Assembly (NCBI GenBank): GCA_964444115.1
Contig: CAYUFT010000076.1
Coordinates: 1 to 10,479, forward strand
DNA from: UBA349 sp964444115
GTDB taxonomy: Archaea > Methanobacteriota > Methanobacteria > Methanobacteriales > Methanobacteriaceae
Direction: 5' to 3'
Length of the DNA: 10,479 nucleotides
The position numbers and the translations under genes were made by a program. This document shows, piece by piece, positions 1 through 5,623 of the stretch. The notes beneath the pieces are model-generated. The model ran no database searches, was not told the DNA's origin, and saw nothing but the letters and a program-made list of their open reading frames with translations. Positions within the stretch are counted from its first letter, which is position 1. Each line of letters opens with the position of its first letter.

Positions 1-40
1 CTTTACCACTGTAGATTAATTTTCCAACTTTTATACTCAT
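1..40 (-). CDS. 5' end of an unidentified gene running off the window (13 codons)
   Basis: Read on the minus strand, an ATG at 40-38 opens a frame MSIKVGKLIYSGK that is still open at the window edge. A GGAGAT Shine-Dalgarno (complement of 44-49) stands 3 nt before the ATG, and a TATA-like box lies at 73-80, about 25 nt upstream of where transcription would begin. Start codon, ribosome site and promoter are all correctly placed, which is why I call such a short piece a gene. Thirteen residues are too few to name a family, so the function is unknown. It is divergent from glmS and shares the spacer with it. Confidence 0.6.
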   Translation of the reverse strand, partial: MSIKVGKLIYSGK

Positions 41-72
41 ACTATCTCCATTTTTCTATTTGTTCTCAAAGG

Positions 73-80
73 CTTATATA
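73..80 (-). promoter_or_regulatory. TATA box for the minus-strand gene at the left edge
   Basis: The minus strand reads TATATAAG here, close to an archaeal box A. A start of transcription about 25 nt downstream would fall near position 51, giving a leader of about 10 nt that just includes the GGAGAT at 49-44. Placement is inferred from archaeal promoter spacing. Confidence 0.5.
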
Positions 81-123
81 TGTGTAAATCCAATTATAGA
101 GATATATTATGATTTAAGTAATA

Positions 124-137
124 TAATGATATCATTA
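124..137. repeat. 14-bp perfect palindrome TAATGATATCATTA
   Basis: The two halves TAATGAT and ATCATTA are exact reverse complements with no spacer. A perfect palindrome in a divergent promoter region is the shape of a dimeric regulator's site, but no regulator is known here and the AT-rich background makes chance palindromes more likely. It lies about 45 bp upstream of the left-edge gene's TATA box. Confidence 0.4.
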
Positions 138-235
138 AATAATTATAAAAAAAATCAATATCAAACATTTTTACAATTATTTAATATAAAAAACATATCA
201 ATATATTTATGTTCCTTAAAGTGAGAACGATTTTA

Positions 236-283
236 TAATGATTAATGAATTTATTACATTTAATATAGAATTAATTAATGAAT
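236..283 (+). repeat. Direct repeats of TAATGA / ATTAATGAAT upstream of glmS
   Basis: TAATGA occurs at 236-241, 243-248 and 276-281. The longer word ATTAATGAAT is exact at 241-250 and 274-283, 33 bp apart, about three helical turns. The same hexamer forms both arms of the palindrome at 124-137. The repeats sit just upstream of the possible glmS TATA boxes, where a regulator could act. Function is inferred from position only. Confidence 0.35.
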
Positions 284-342
284 AAAGATTTTTATAATTA
301 AATATAACATTTAAAATTTTATGAGGCCAAAGATGCCTTTAC

Positions 343-348
343 AGGTGA
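343..348 (+). promoter_or_regulatory. glmS ribosome binding site (decides the start)
   Basis: AGGTGA matches the anti-Shine-Dalgarno. It is 1 nt from the ATG at 350 and 4 nt from the ATG at 353, so the second ATG is better placed. That start also puts Cys directly after Met, as the enzyme chemistry requires. Confidence 0.65.
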
Positions 349-352
349 AATG

Positions 353-2131
353 ATGTGTGGTATAGTTGGATGTATCTTAAAAGATGATAAAGCAGCCCCA
401 GTACTTTTAGAATGTGTAAAAAAGTTAGAATATAGGGGTTATGACTCTGTGGGCATTGCTACTCCATCTTCAAAGATCAATATCAGGAAAGATAAAGGAA
501 AAATCAGTGAAGCTGAGAAGAATGTGAAACTTTCTGATTTACCAGGAAATATGGGTATTGCACATGTAAGATGGGCCACTCATGGTATTCCTACTCAGAA
601 GAATGCTCACCCTCACACAGATTGCAATGGTAAAATTGCAGTAGTTCACAATGGAATTATTGAAAATTATAAAGAATTAAAAAATAATTTAGAAGCAGAA
701 GGCCATATATTCAAGTCGGATACGGATACTGAAGTCATTCCGCACTTAATAGAAAAATTCATGGATCAAGGCTTTGATCTAGAAAGTGCAGTACGGAAAA
801 CTCTGGATATGATCCATGGTTCATATGCTCTTGCAGTTATATCTACTGATGAGCCTGGTAAAATAGTAGGGGTTCGAAAAGAAAGTCCCATGATTGTTGG
901 AAAAGGGGATGGGGATTATTTCCTAGCTTCTGATGTACCTGCCATCTTAAAACACACCAATAACATTATTTACTTGGAAGACGGGGAAATGGTTATTTTA
1001 GATGCGGATGGTGTCACAGTTAAAAATGTTCTGGGTGAAATCATTGAAAAAGAGGTCCATATAATTGATTGGACGCCAGAAATGGCTGAAAAGGGCGGTT
1101 TTGATCATTTCATGATAAAAGAAATTCATGAACAACCTGATGCAGTTAAAGATACACTCATGGAATCATCAGAAATAGAAAAGATAGTAAATAAATTGAC
1201 GGGTATTGAAAGGATTTGTTTCGTAGCCTGCGGTACCTCTTATCATGCTTCTTTAATTGGAAAATATTTATTTGAAAGTTTAATGGGATTACCTACCGAT
1301 GTAATCCTTGCTTCTGAATTTCAGTATTCTTCCAAGGCCATGGATGAAAAAACACTAGTAATATTCATCAGCCAGTCTGGTGAAACTGCAGATACTCTTA
1401 AAGCTCTTAGAACGGCTAAAAAAAGATCCGAAACATTGGTCATTGTTAATGTTGTAGGGAGTACTGCTACCCGGGCAGCTAAGCACGTTGTTTTCACCAG
1501 AGCAGGGCCTGAAATAGGTGTAGCTGCTACTAAGACCTATGTTAGTCAGCTAACCTGCGTATATCTTTTAGCAGCTCATATGAGCAAACGATTGGATTTG
1601 GTTGAAGATTTACATAAAATTCCTAAGTTCATGGCAGATGTTTTGAATAATGAGGATCATATTCATAGAATTGCTAAAAAATATAAAGATGTGCCTGATT
1701 TCTTCTTCATTGGAAGAGGATTTTCTTACCCAACCGCTTTAGAAGGGGCTTTAAAACTAAAAGAAATCACTTATATTCATGGGGAAGGATATGCTGCTGG
1801 AGAACTTAAGCACGGGCCATTGGCTTTAATTGATGATGGAGTTCCGGTAGTTGCGGTTGCACCACCAGGAAATATCCATGATAAAACTTTAAGCAATGTG
1901 GAAGAAGTAAGGGCCCGAGGAGCCCATGTAATTTCTGTAGGTTCTGAGGATGATGAAGTTTTAAAATCAGAATCAAAGGATATTATGGAAATGGATTCGG
2001 AGATCGATGAGTTGATTTCTCCTATTCCATATATAGTTCCTTTACAGTTACTTGCATATTATATCAGTGTTGAAAAAGGTATAGATCCGGATAAACCGAA
2101 GAATTTGGCCAAGTGTGTTACTGTGGAGTAG
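353..2131 (+). CDS. glmS: Glutamine--fructose-6-phosphate aminotransferase (isomerizing), GlmS
   Basis: GlmS makes glucosamine-6-phosphate from fructose-6-phosphate and glutamine, the entry to UDP-GlcNAc in the cytoplasm. The protein has 592 residues, close to the usual 600. The N-terminal class II glutaminase domain (about 1-220) starts with the nucleophile Cys after Met and shows EYRGYDS near 27, RWATHG near 74, HNG near 100 and SDTDTE near 123. Two SIS sugar-isomerase domains follow: the first with CGTSYHA near 293 and SQSGET near 340, the second with GRGFSYPTALEGALKLKE near 454 and EGYAAGELKHGP. The extreme C-terminus NLAKCVTVE is the canonical GlmS tail. I chose ATG 353 over the in-frame ATG 350 because Met-Met would block removal of Met from the catalytic Cys and because the AGGTGA spacing is better. 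It stands alone on its strand and converges with the methyltransferase gene. Identification is near certain. Confidence 0.97.
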   Translation: MCGIVGCILKDDKAAPVLLECVKKLEYRGYDSVGIATPSSKINIRKDKGKISEAEKNVKLSDLPGNMGIAHVRWATHGIPTQKNAHPHTDCNGKIAVVHNGIIENYKELKNNLEAEGHIFKSDTDTEVIPHLIEKFMDQGFDLESAVRKTLDMIHGSYALAVISTDEPGKIVGVRKESPMIVGKGDGDYFLASDVPAILKHTNNIIYLEDGEMVILDADGVTVKNVLGEIIEKEVHIIDWTPEMAEKGGFDHFMIKEIHEQPDAVKDTLMESSEIEKIVNKLTGIERICFVACGTSYHASLIGKYLFESLMGLPTDVILASEFQYSSKAMDEKTLVIFISQSGETADTLKALRTAKKRSETLVIVNVVGSTATRAAKHVVFTRAGPEIGVAATKTYVSQLTCVYLLAAHMSKRLDLVEDLHKIPKFMADVLNNEDHIHRIAKKYKDVPDFFFIGRGFSYPTALEGALKLKEITYIHGEGYAAGELKHGPLALIDDGVPVVAVAPPGNIHDKTLSNVEEVRARGAHVISVGSEDDEVLKSESKDIMEMDSEIDELISPIPYIVPLQLLAYYISVEKGIDPDKPKNLAKCVTVE

Positions 2132-2240
2132 ATGCCTAAAAATTGAATATTTTATAGACCTATTTTGAAGAAAGTAGTTTATTCATAGAACTTAACCAAA
2201 AATAGTATTTAGTAATGTTTATTATGGATATTGAATAATT

Positions 2241-2267
2241 TATAAAAATATTATTTTTTAATTTTTA
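2241..2267. terminator. T-tract termination zone between convergent genes
   Basis: On the plus strand TTTTTT at 2254-2259 and TTTTT at 2262-2266 follow glmS; on the minus strand the A run at 2244-2248 reads as TTTTT just past the methyltransferase stop. Archaeal RNA polymerase terminates at such T runs without needing a hairpin. The plus-strand tract overlaps the last codons of the convergent gene. Confidence 0.45.
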
Positions 2268-2883
2268 TAAGTATATGGCCTGGTTTAGCAATTGGAAATT
2301 TTGGCTGTTTTAAAAAGTTTTTTATTAATGGTTTGATTCCAAATAGTGCATGTCCATAATATTTAATAAATTCAAATTGTAAGTCTGCATTGTTCAAAAT
2401 TTTTTTCCATTCATCAACCGAAAGTAATCTTTCATTACCTAAATCTTTTTTAGGATAAAAATTGGAAGGTACACTAATAAATACAACTTTCCCTACTTTT
2501 AACTGTTCATTAATAAGTTTTTTTATTTCTTTATCATCAAAATGCTCAAAAAATCCTTGTGAAAAAATTATATCAAAATAATCTGTTCCAAATTTATCAA
2601 CTAAATTGTAAGCATCAGCTTTAACAAATTCTACGTGCCCATTAAGTTTTTCACTTAATTTTGAAGCTTCATTAATAACTTTTTTATTATTATCTGCTCC
2701 GATAACTCTAAAACCTAAATGACTTAGAAAAATACTCATAGATCCAGTTCCAACTCCAATTTCAAGTAGTTTTGAAGGAGATTCATGAATTATTTCTTCA
2801 AAAAGAGTAGAATGACCAGAAAGATTTCTTAAATATTCATGTAAATTCAAATCAGTTGAATAATATTCTTCCCAAGATTTCAT
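2251..2883 (-). CDS. Class I SAM-dependent methyltransferase, glycan-island type
   Basis: This 210-residue protein has the class I Rossmann methyltransferase signature. Motif I is LLEIGVGTGSMS (residues 39-50), the acidic ribose-binding region is VIGADNN near 60-66, KADAYNL follows near 88-94, and the motif IV-like strand DIIFSQGFFEHF covers 104-115. FISVPSNFYP after it resembles the post-catalytic strand of Methyltransf_11/25-type enzymes. No membrane segment or signal is visible, so it should be cytoplasmic. The substrate cannot be read from sequence; position downstream of two glycosyltransferases suggests a sugar or lipid-linked glycan, but that is inference. No Shine-Dalgarno precedes the ATG, and a TATA-like box about 22 nt upstream fits a leaderless transcript. 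About 400 bp of decayed sequence separates it from the glycosyltransferases, so it probably has its own promoter. Confidence 0.85.
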   Translation of the reverse strand: MKSWEEYYSTDLNLHEYLRNLSGHSTLFEEIIHESPSKLLEIGVGTGSMSIFLSHLGFRVIGADNNKKVINEASKLSEKLNGHVEFVKADAYNLVDKFGTDYFDIIFSQGFFEHFDDKEIKKLINEQLKVGKVVFISVPSNFYPKKDLGNERLLSVDEWKKILNNADLQFEFIKYYGHALFGIKPLIKNFLKQPKFPIAKPGHILIKIKK

Positions 2884-2900
2884 ATTAATTGATATGATTT

Positions 2901-2910
2901 AATATATTTA
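2901..2910 (-). promoter_or_regulatory. Candidate TATA box for the methyltransferase gene
   Basis: The minus strand reads TAAATATATT, centred about 22 nt before the ATG at 2883. With no Shine-Dalgarno in front of the ATG, this spacing fits transcription starting at or next to the start codon (leaderless mRNA). AT-richness limits the confidence. Confidence 0.4.
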
Positions 2911-2927
2911 ATAGGTTATCGAATTAT

Positions 2928-3095
2928 TCAACTTCTATCTTTCAGTGTGCTTATTGGAATTTTCTGATCATCAATGAAATCATATATGTCAACAAAGATA
3001 GTGAAATCTTGATGAAAATGGTTTCAGACTAGCAGAGTTCCAATTTTTTTATAAGATGCTAAATTCAAAAGAATAGGTACAAAAACAGAATCTAT
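2928..3095 (-). pseudogene. Decayed coding fragment, family not recognised
   Basis: On the minus strand one frame runs from 3095 to a TGA at 2930-2928, broken by one internal TGA at 3026-3024 and preceded by TAA at 3098-3096. It reads DSVFVPILLNLASYKKIG and continues to the internal stop, and after it NHFHQDFTIFVDIYDF leads to a hydrophilic end, STLKDRS. The composition is protein-like, with alternating hydrophobic segments, not the Lys/Asn/Ile runs expected from random AT-rich DNA. No start codon or Shine-Dalgarno is evident. I read it as the remnant of a gene of the minus-strand island, but I do not recognise the family, and a chance open frame is possible. Confidence 0.35.
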
Positions 3096-3131
3096 TTAAT
3101 CAAATTTTACATTTTGAAACTGGAAACATAA

Positions 3132-3272
3132 CGAAATTTCTTCAAAAATTTTGGAAATATTAGTAATTTTGATTTCTATAAGAAAGAAATGGATAAACTT
3201 GCTAAAACAATATATCAAAAATATTCCTGGGAAAATTATTCTAAAAAAAATTTTAAATATATTAAAAGAATC
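3132..3272 (+). pseudogene. C-terminal remnant of a GT4 glycosyltransferase, inverted in the island
   Basis: The plus-strand frame from 3132 (after TAA at 3129-3131) encodes a run with DFYKKEMDKLAKTIYQKYSW followed by ENYSKKNFKYIKRI. This is the usual last helix of GT4 enzymes: a charged amphipathic stretch, then (F/Y)SWEN, then a helix ending in basic residues. The intact glycosyltransferase at 3290-4393 ends with the matching FYSWENTSKNLLEVLKKYSK, and the two are also alike in DNA (21 of 24 bases, inverted). No catalytic part survives upstream; the open frame runs on to 3350, antisense to the intact gene. It is therefore a gene end left by rearrangement. The frame could in principle be chance, but the motif match argues against that. 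Confidence 0.65.
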
Positions 3273-3346
3273 ATCAAATTCTTATTGATTCATTTAGAAT
3301 ATTTTTTAAGCACTTCTAGTAGGTTTTTAGAAGTATTTTCCCAAGA
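3224..3346. repeat. Imperfect inverted repeat formed by two glycosyltransferase 3' ends
   Basis: The plus strand at 3224-3247 and the minus strand at 3346-3323 match at 21 of 24 positions around a shared core TGGGAAAAT, separated by 75 nt. Both copies encode SWEN-x-SK in their own reading direction, so the repeat comes from homologous coding ends placed tail to tail, not from a hairpin terminator. Confidence 0.65.
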
Positions 3347-4393
3347 ATAAAATTTCGAGTCTGAACGACAATTATATTGCATTTTATCATACTCGTCTGG
3401 ATTTTCATAAAGATAAGAAATTTTTGATGCAATTTCTTCTGGTTTTTCTTCAACAAGAAAACCGTGAGTTCCATTTTCAACTATTTCTGTAAATCCACCC
3501 TCTTCACACCCAATAACTGGTTTTCCTGAAGCCATGGATTCTAAGGCAACCATTCCAAATGGTTCTCTTAAAGGGGTGAATATTGTGCAGAAACATTCTG
3601 AGTAAATTTCTCTTAGTTTTTCTTCACTTACATTACCCCAAAATTTAACACGGTTTTTTAACCCTAAATCTAAAACTAGTTTTTGGAGCTGCTTTTTGTG
3701 TGGACCAGTACCTACAATCCATAAAATATGATCTTCTAAATACTGAAGTGATTTTATTGCCAAATCAACTCTTTTTTCTGGAAAAAGTCGGTTCACAACT
3801 AGCAAAATATTTCCATTTCCTTTTTTTATATTATATCTTTCCCAGTCCACTCCAGGATATACGACCTGTTTAACTTCCTTTTTATAAACTTTTTCTAAAT
3901 ATTTTTTAGAATAAAGACTATTGGCCACAATTTCATCAGTTTGAGTATAATTAAAATTAATATATTTTATGAATGGTGAAAAAGACTTGAATAAAGCTTT
4001 TTTATATAAAGGTAAATCTTCCCGTTGCAATATATGTTTTTTTAAATCATATAACATTCTAGGTGGTTCTTGAGGAACCCAAACGCTCGGATGTCTTTTA
4101 ATTAGATTAGTGGGGAATAGATGTGTATTGTAAACTTCATGATTTCCAATTTTATCACTTAATTTACCCATTTCAAAAGGCAAAGTCATAAAATTCATGC
4201 CTTTATTTTTAAGAACGGGTTCTATAATTTCTACATCTGATTTAATTCCAAATTCTTCTATTAAATTTTCATTTAAAGAAGTTGTGTATATTGTAATATC
4301 ATTTTTGCTTTGCCAGCGAACTAGGCATTCCATGAAAAATTTTTCTCCCCCACCAATTGAATCTAATCTAGGAATTATCATTGCTATATCCAT
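3290..4393 (-). CDS. GT4-family (GT-B fold) glycosyltransferase
   Basis: This 367-residue protein transfers a sugar from an activated donor to a glycan or lipid acceptor at the cytoplasmic face. The N-terminal acceptor domain starts MDIAMIIPRLDSIGGGEKFF, with the glycine-rich loop typical of GT-B enzymes. The C-terminal donor domain (about 190-350) has NRLFPEKRVDLAI (201-213, donor-phosphate Arg/Lys), GTGP near 228, and the EX7E pair in EPFGMVALE (E277 and E285), then GKPVIGCEEGGFTEIV. The C-terminus has the FYSWEN helix. No membrane span is seen. GGTGAG at 4404-4399 stands 5 nt before the ATG, supporting this start, which overlaps the upstream glycosyltransferase by 26 bp and implies translational coupling. 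Sugar and linkage cannot be predicted. The family call is firm. Confidence 0.93.
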   Translation of the reverse strand: MDIAMIIPRLDSIGGGEKFFMECLVRWQSKNDITIYTTSLNENLIEEFGIKSDVEIIEPVLKNKGMNFMTLPFEMGKLSDKIGNHEVYNTHLFPTNLIKRHPSVWVPQEPPRMLYDLKKHILQREDLPLYKKALFKSFSPFIKYINFNYTQTDEIVANSLYSKKYLEKVYKKEVKQVVYPGVDWERYNIKKGNGNILLVVNRLFPEKRVDLAIKSLQYLEDHILWIVGTGPHKKQLQKLVLDLGLKNRVKFWGNVSEEKLREIYSECFCTIFTPLREPFGMVALESMASGKPVIGCEEGGFTEIVENGTHGFLVEEKPEEIASKISYLYENPDEYDKMQYNCRSDSKFYSWENTSKNLLEVLKKYSK

Positions 4394-5516
4394 ACTGTCT
4401 CACCAATATTTTTTCATATTTTTCTACAATATTATCCCATTCAAAATTTTTTTCAACTATTAAACGACCATTAATACCCATTTGGGTTGAGTTTTTAAAA
4501 TTTTTGAGTAAATATAATGTTTGCAAATAAAATTTTTTAATGTCCAATGGTTCAACCAAATAACCATTCACTCCATCTTCCACAACCTCTACCACCCCAC
4601 CTGAAGCATAGGCCACCACTGGAATTCTACAAGCATTGGCCTCGGCCAGAACCATTCCAAAGCCTTCTCTGGTAGATGGAAGAGCCAAAACATTAGATTT
4701 TTTAATTTCTCCAATTAATTTATTGTAATCTAAATCATGCAAAAATTGAACATTATTTTTAAGATCATATTCTTGGGTTAATAATTTTAAGTTGGCTTTT
4801 TCTATACCATTCCCCACAATTATCAACATAATATCTGGAATATCATTTTTCAATGATTTAACAACTTTTAATAAATGATCAACATGTTTATGGGGTACTA
4901 ATCGTCCAACAAATATTATAGTATTTTCATATTTCTCATTAACTTCAACGGAATCAATTAATTCTAGATCTACACCGGCATAAACTACACAAATTCTGCT
5001 TTTCTTCACATTATAATATTTAACCATAGATTTTTTTGTTTCATTACTTACCGTGATTATTTTATTATAAGGGAGTCTAACCAAAATTTTTTCAGCAATA
5101 GCTGCAATTTTAGATGATTGAATCCACTGATCATCTCCATCATTACTTACATCATATATTGTTCCAATAATTGGTGTTCTTTTTATTTTAGCTCCAAAAA
5201 AAGCAGGTATAAGTGGAGCATAAGCTTGAGCATCAATCATATCATAATTATGAATTATAATCCACTTAAACACTGCAAATATGAAACTTATAAAATTTGA
5301 TGAACTTCTGTGAGGTGGATTATTGATGGTAGGGCCAATATGATGAATATTAATTCCTTCAATTTCTTCATATTTATTTACACCAGCTATTTTCATACAA
5401 ATAACATCAACTTGATGGCCTTTTTTAACCAAACGTTTGGCAATTTCATAATAACGCCTTTCGCCACCGCCATGATAGTGAGGAATAAAAAAATCACATA
5501 CTATACATATTTTCAT
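4368..5516 (-). CDS. GT4-family (GT-B fold) glycosyltransferase, first gene of the island operon
   Basis: This is a second retaining GT-B glycosyltransferase, 382 residues from the chosen start. Numbered from there, MKICIVCDFFIPHYHGGGERR covers the acceptor-domain first strand and its Gly-rich loop (1-21). The donor domain has VGRLVPHKHVDHL (203-215, with the phosphate-binding Arg and Lys), IIVGNG near 232, and the EX7E motif in TREGFGMVLAE (E284 and E292), then IPVVAYASGGVVEVVEDG. The tail FEWDN matches the GT4 terminal helix. An in-frame ATG at 5531 would add MKRPI. I prefer 5516 because GAGG (5526-5523) is 6 nt upstream and GT4 enzymes begin at the first beta strand, but a TATA-like box about 25 nt before 5531 keeps a leaderless longer form possible. 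Its 3' end overlaps the next glycosyltransferase. Substrate unknown. Confidence 0.93.
   Translation of the reverse strand: MKICIVCDFFIPHYHGGGERRYYEIAKRLVKKGHQVDVICMKIAGVNKYEEIEGINIHHIGPTINNPPHRSSSNFISFIFAVFKWIIIHNYDMIDAQAYAPLIPAFFGAKIKRTPIIGTIYDVSNDGDDQWIQSSKIAAIAEKILVRLPYNKIITVSNETKKSMVKYYNVKKSRICVVYAGVDLELIDSVEVNEKYENTIIFVGRLVPHKHVDHLLKVVKSLKNDIPDIMLIIVGNGIEKANLKLLTQEYDLKNNVQFLHDLDYNKLIGEIKKSNVLALPSTREGFGMVLAEANACRIPVVAYASGGVVEVVEDGVNGYLVEPLDIKKFYLQTLYLLKNFKNSTQMGINGRLIVEKNFEWDNIVEKYEKILVRQYGYSNDNS
4399..4404 (-). promoter_or_regulatory. Ribosome binding site of the downstream glycosyltransferase
   Basis: GGTGAG on the minus strand lies inside the 3' coding end of the upstream glycosyltransferase, 5 nt before the ATG at 4393. 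It selects that ATG over the in-frame ATG at 4381 and supports a coupled two-gene operon. Confidence 0.65.
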
Positions 5517-5552
5517 GATAGGCCTCTTCATTTATTGATTTGAATATCTAGA

Positions 5553-5560
5553 ATATAATT
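5553..5560 (-). promoter_or_regulatory. Candidate TATA box for the glycosyltransferase operon
   Basis: The minus strand reads AATTATAT, centred about 25 nt before the ATG at 5531. Transcription from near 5531 would give either a leaderless message for the longer form or a leader of about 15 nt carrying GAGG for the start at 5516. Confidence 0.4.
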
Positions 5561-5578
5561 AGATTTAACTGATTCAAA

Positions 5579-5586
5579 TTTATATT
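5579..5586 (+). promoter_or_regulatory. Candidate TATA box for the MnmC-like gene
   Basis: TTTATATT is close to the archaeal box A. Transcription would start near 5608, leaving a leader of about 16 nt that includes the weak Shine-Dalgarno GTGAT at 5615-5619. Together with 5553-5560 it makes the 107-bp spacer a divergent promoter region. Confidence 0.45.
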
Positions 5587-5623
5587 TATTTAATAAATTT
5601 TATTTAATTTTATAGTGATAAAA

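Larger units (their letters stand above)
41..352. other. AT-rich divergent spacer before glmS
   Basis: No convincing gene is visible between the left-edge gene and glmS. The stretch is extremely AT-rich and holds the TATA box at 73-80, a 14-bp perfect palindrome at 124-137, clustered TAATGA motifs, and an imperfect GTTC...GAAC arrangement at 211-227. For glmS, possible box A sequences are TTTATAAT at 291-298 and TAAATATA at 299-306; either would put transcription start near 320-330. In DNA this AT-rich I cannot choose between them. Confidence 0.5.
2884..3289. other. Decayed region between methyltransferase and glycosyltransferase genes
   Basis: This 406-bp stretch has no intact gene. It holds the candidate methyltransferase promoter at its left end, an unidentified minus-strand coding remnant (2928-3095) and the plus-strand glycosyltransferase tail (3132-3272). 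Two remnants in opposite orientations show that the island was rearranged and is eroding here. I found no terminal inverted repeats or transposase motif to name a mobile element as cause. Confidence 0.55.

Noticed and set aside
211..227. GTTC...GAAC inverted repeat as an operator
   Set aside because: Only 4 bp per arm with a 9-bp spacer; too weak to support a site by itself.
321..340. AGGC/GCCT hairpin in the glmS leader as a riboswitch or ribozyme
   Set aside because: A 4-bp stem with a 7-nt loop is far too small. The glmS ribozyme is a large bacterial RNA and nothing like its core is visible here.
2884..3289. Insertion sequence as the cause of the island decay
   Set aside because: No terminal inverted repeats, target duplications or transposase catalytic motif could be found by eye; the only inverted repeat comes from homologous glycosyltransferase ends.
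4197..4463. Plus-strand open frame of 88 codons
   Set aside because: It is antisense to the start of one glycosyltransferase and the end of the other, both strongly supported by motifs. No Shine-Dalgarno, and the product is a low-complexity Phe/Ile-rich chain.
5118..5543. Two plus-strand open frames of 60 and 77 codons
   Set aside because: Both are antisense to the N-terminal half of the glycosyltransferase at 4368-5516 and have no ribosome site or recognisable motif.
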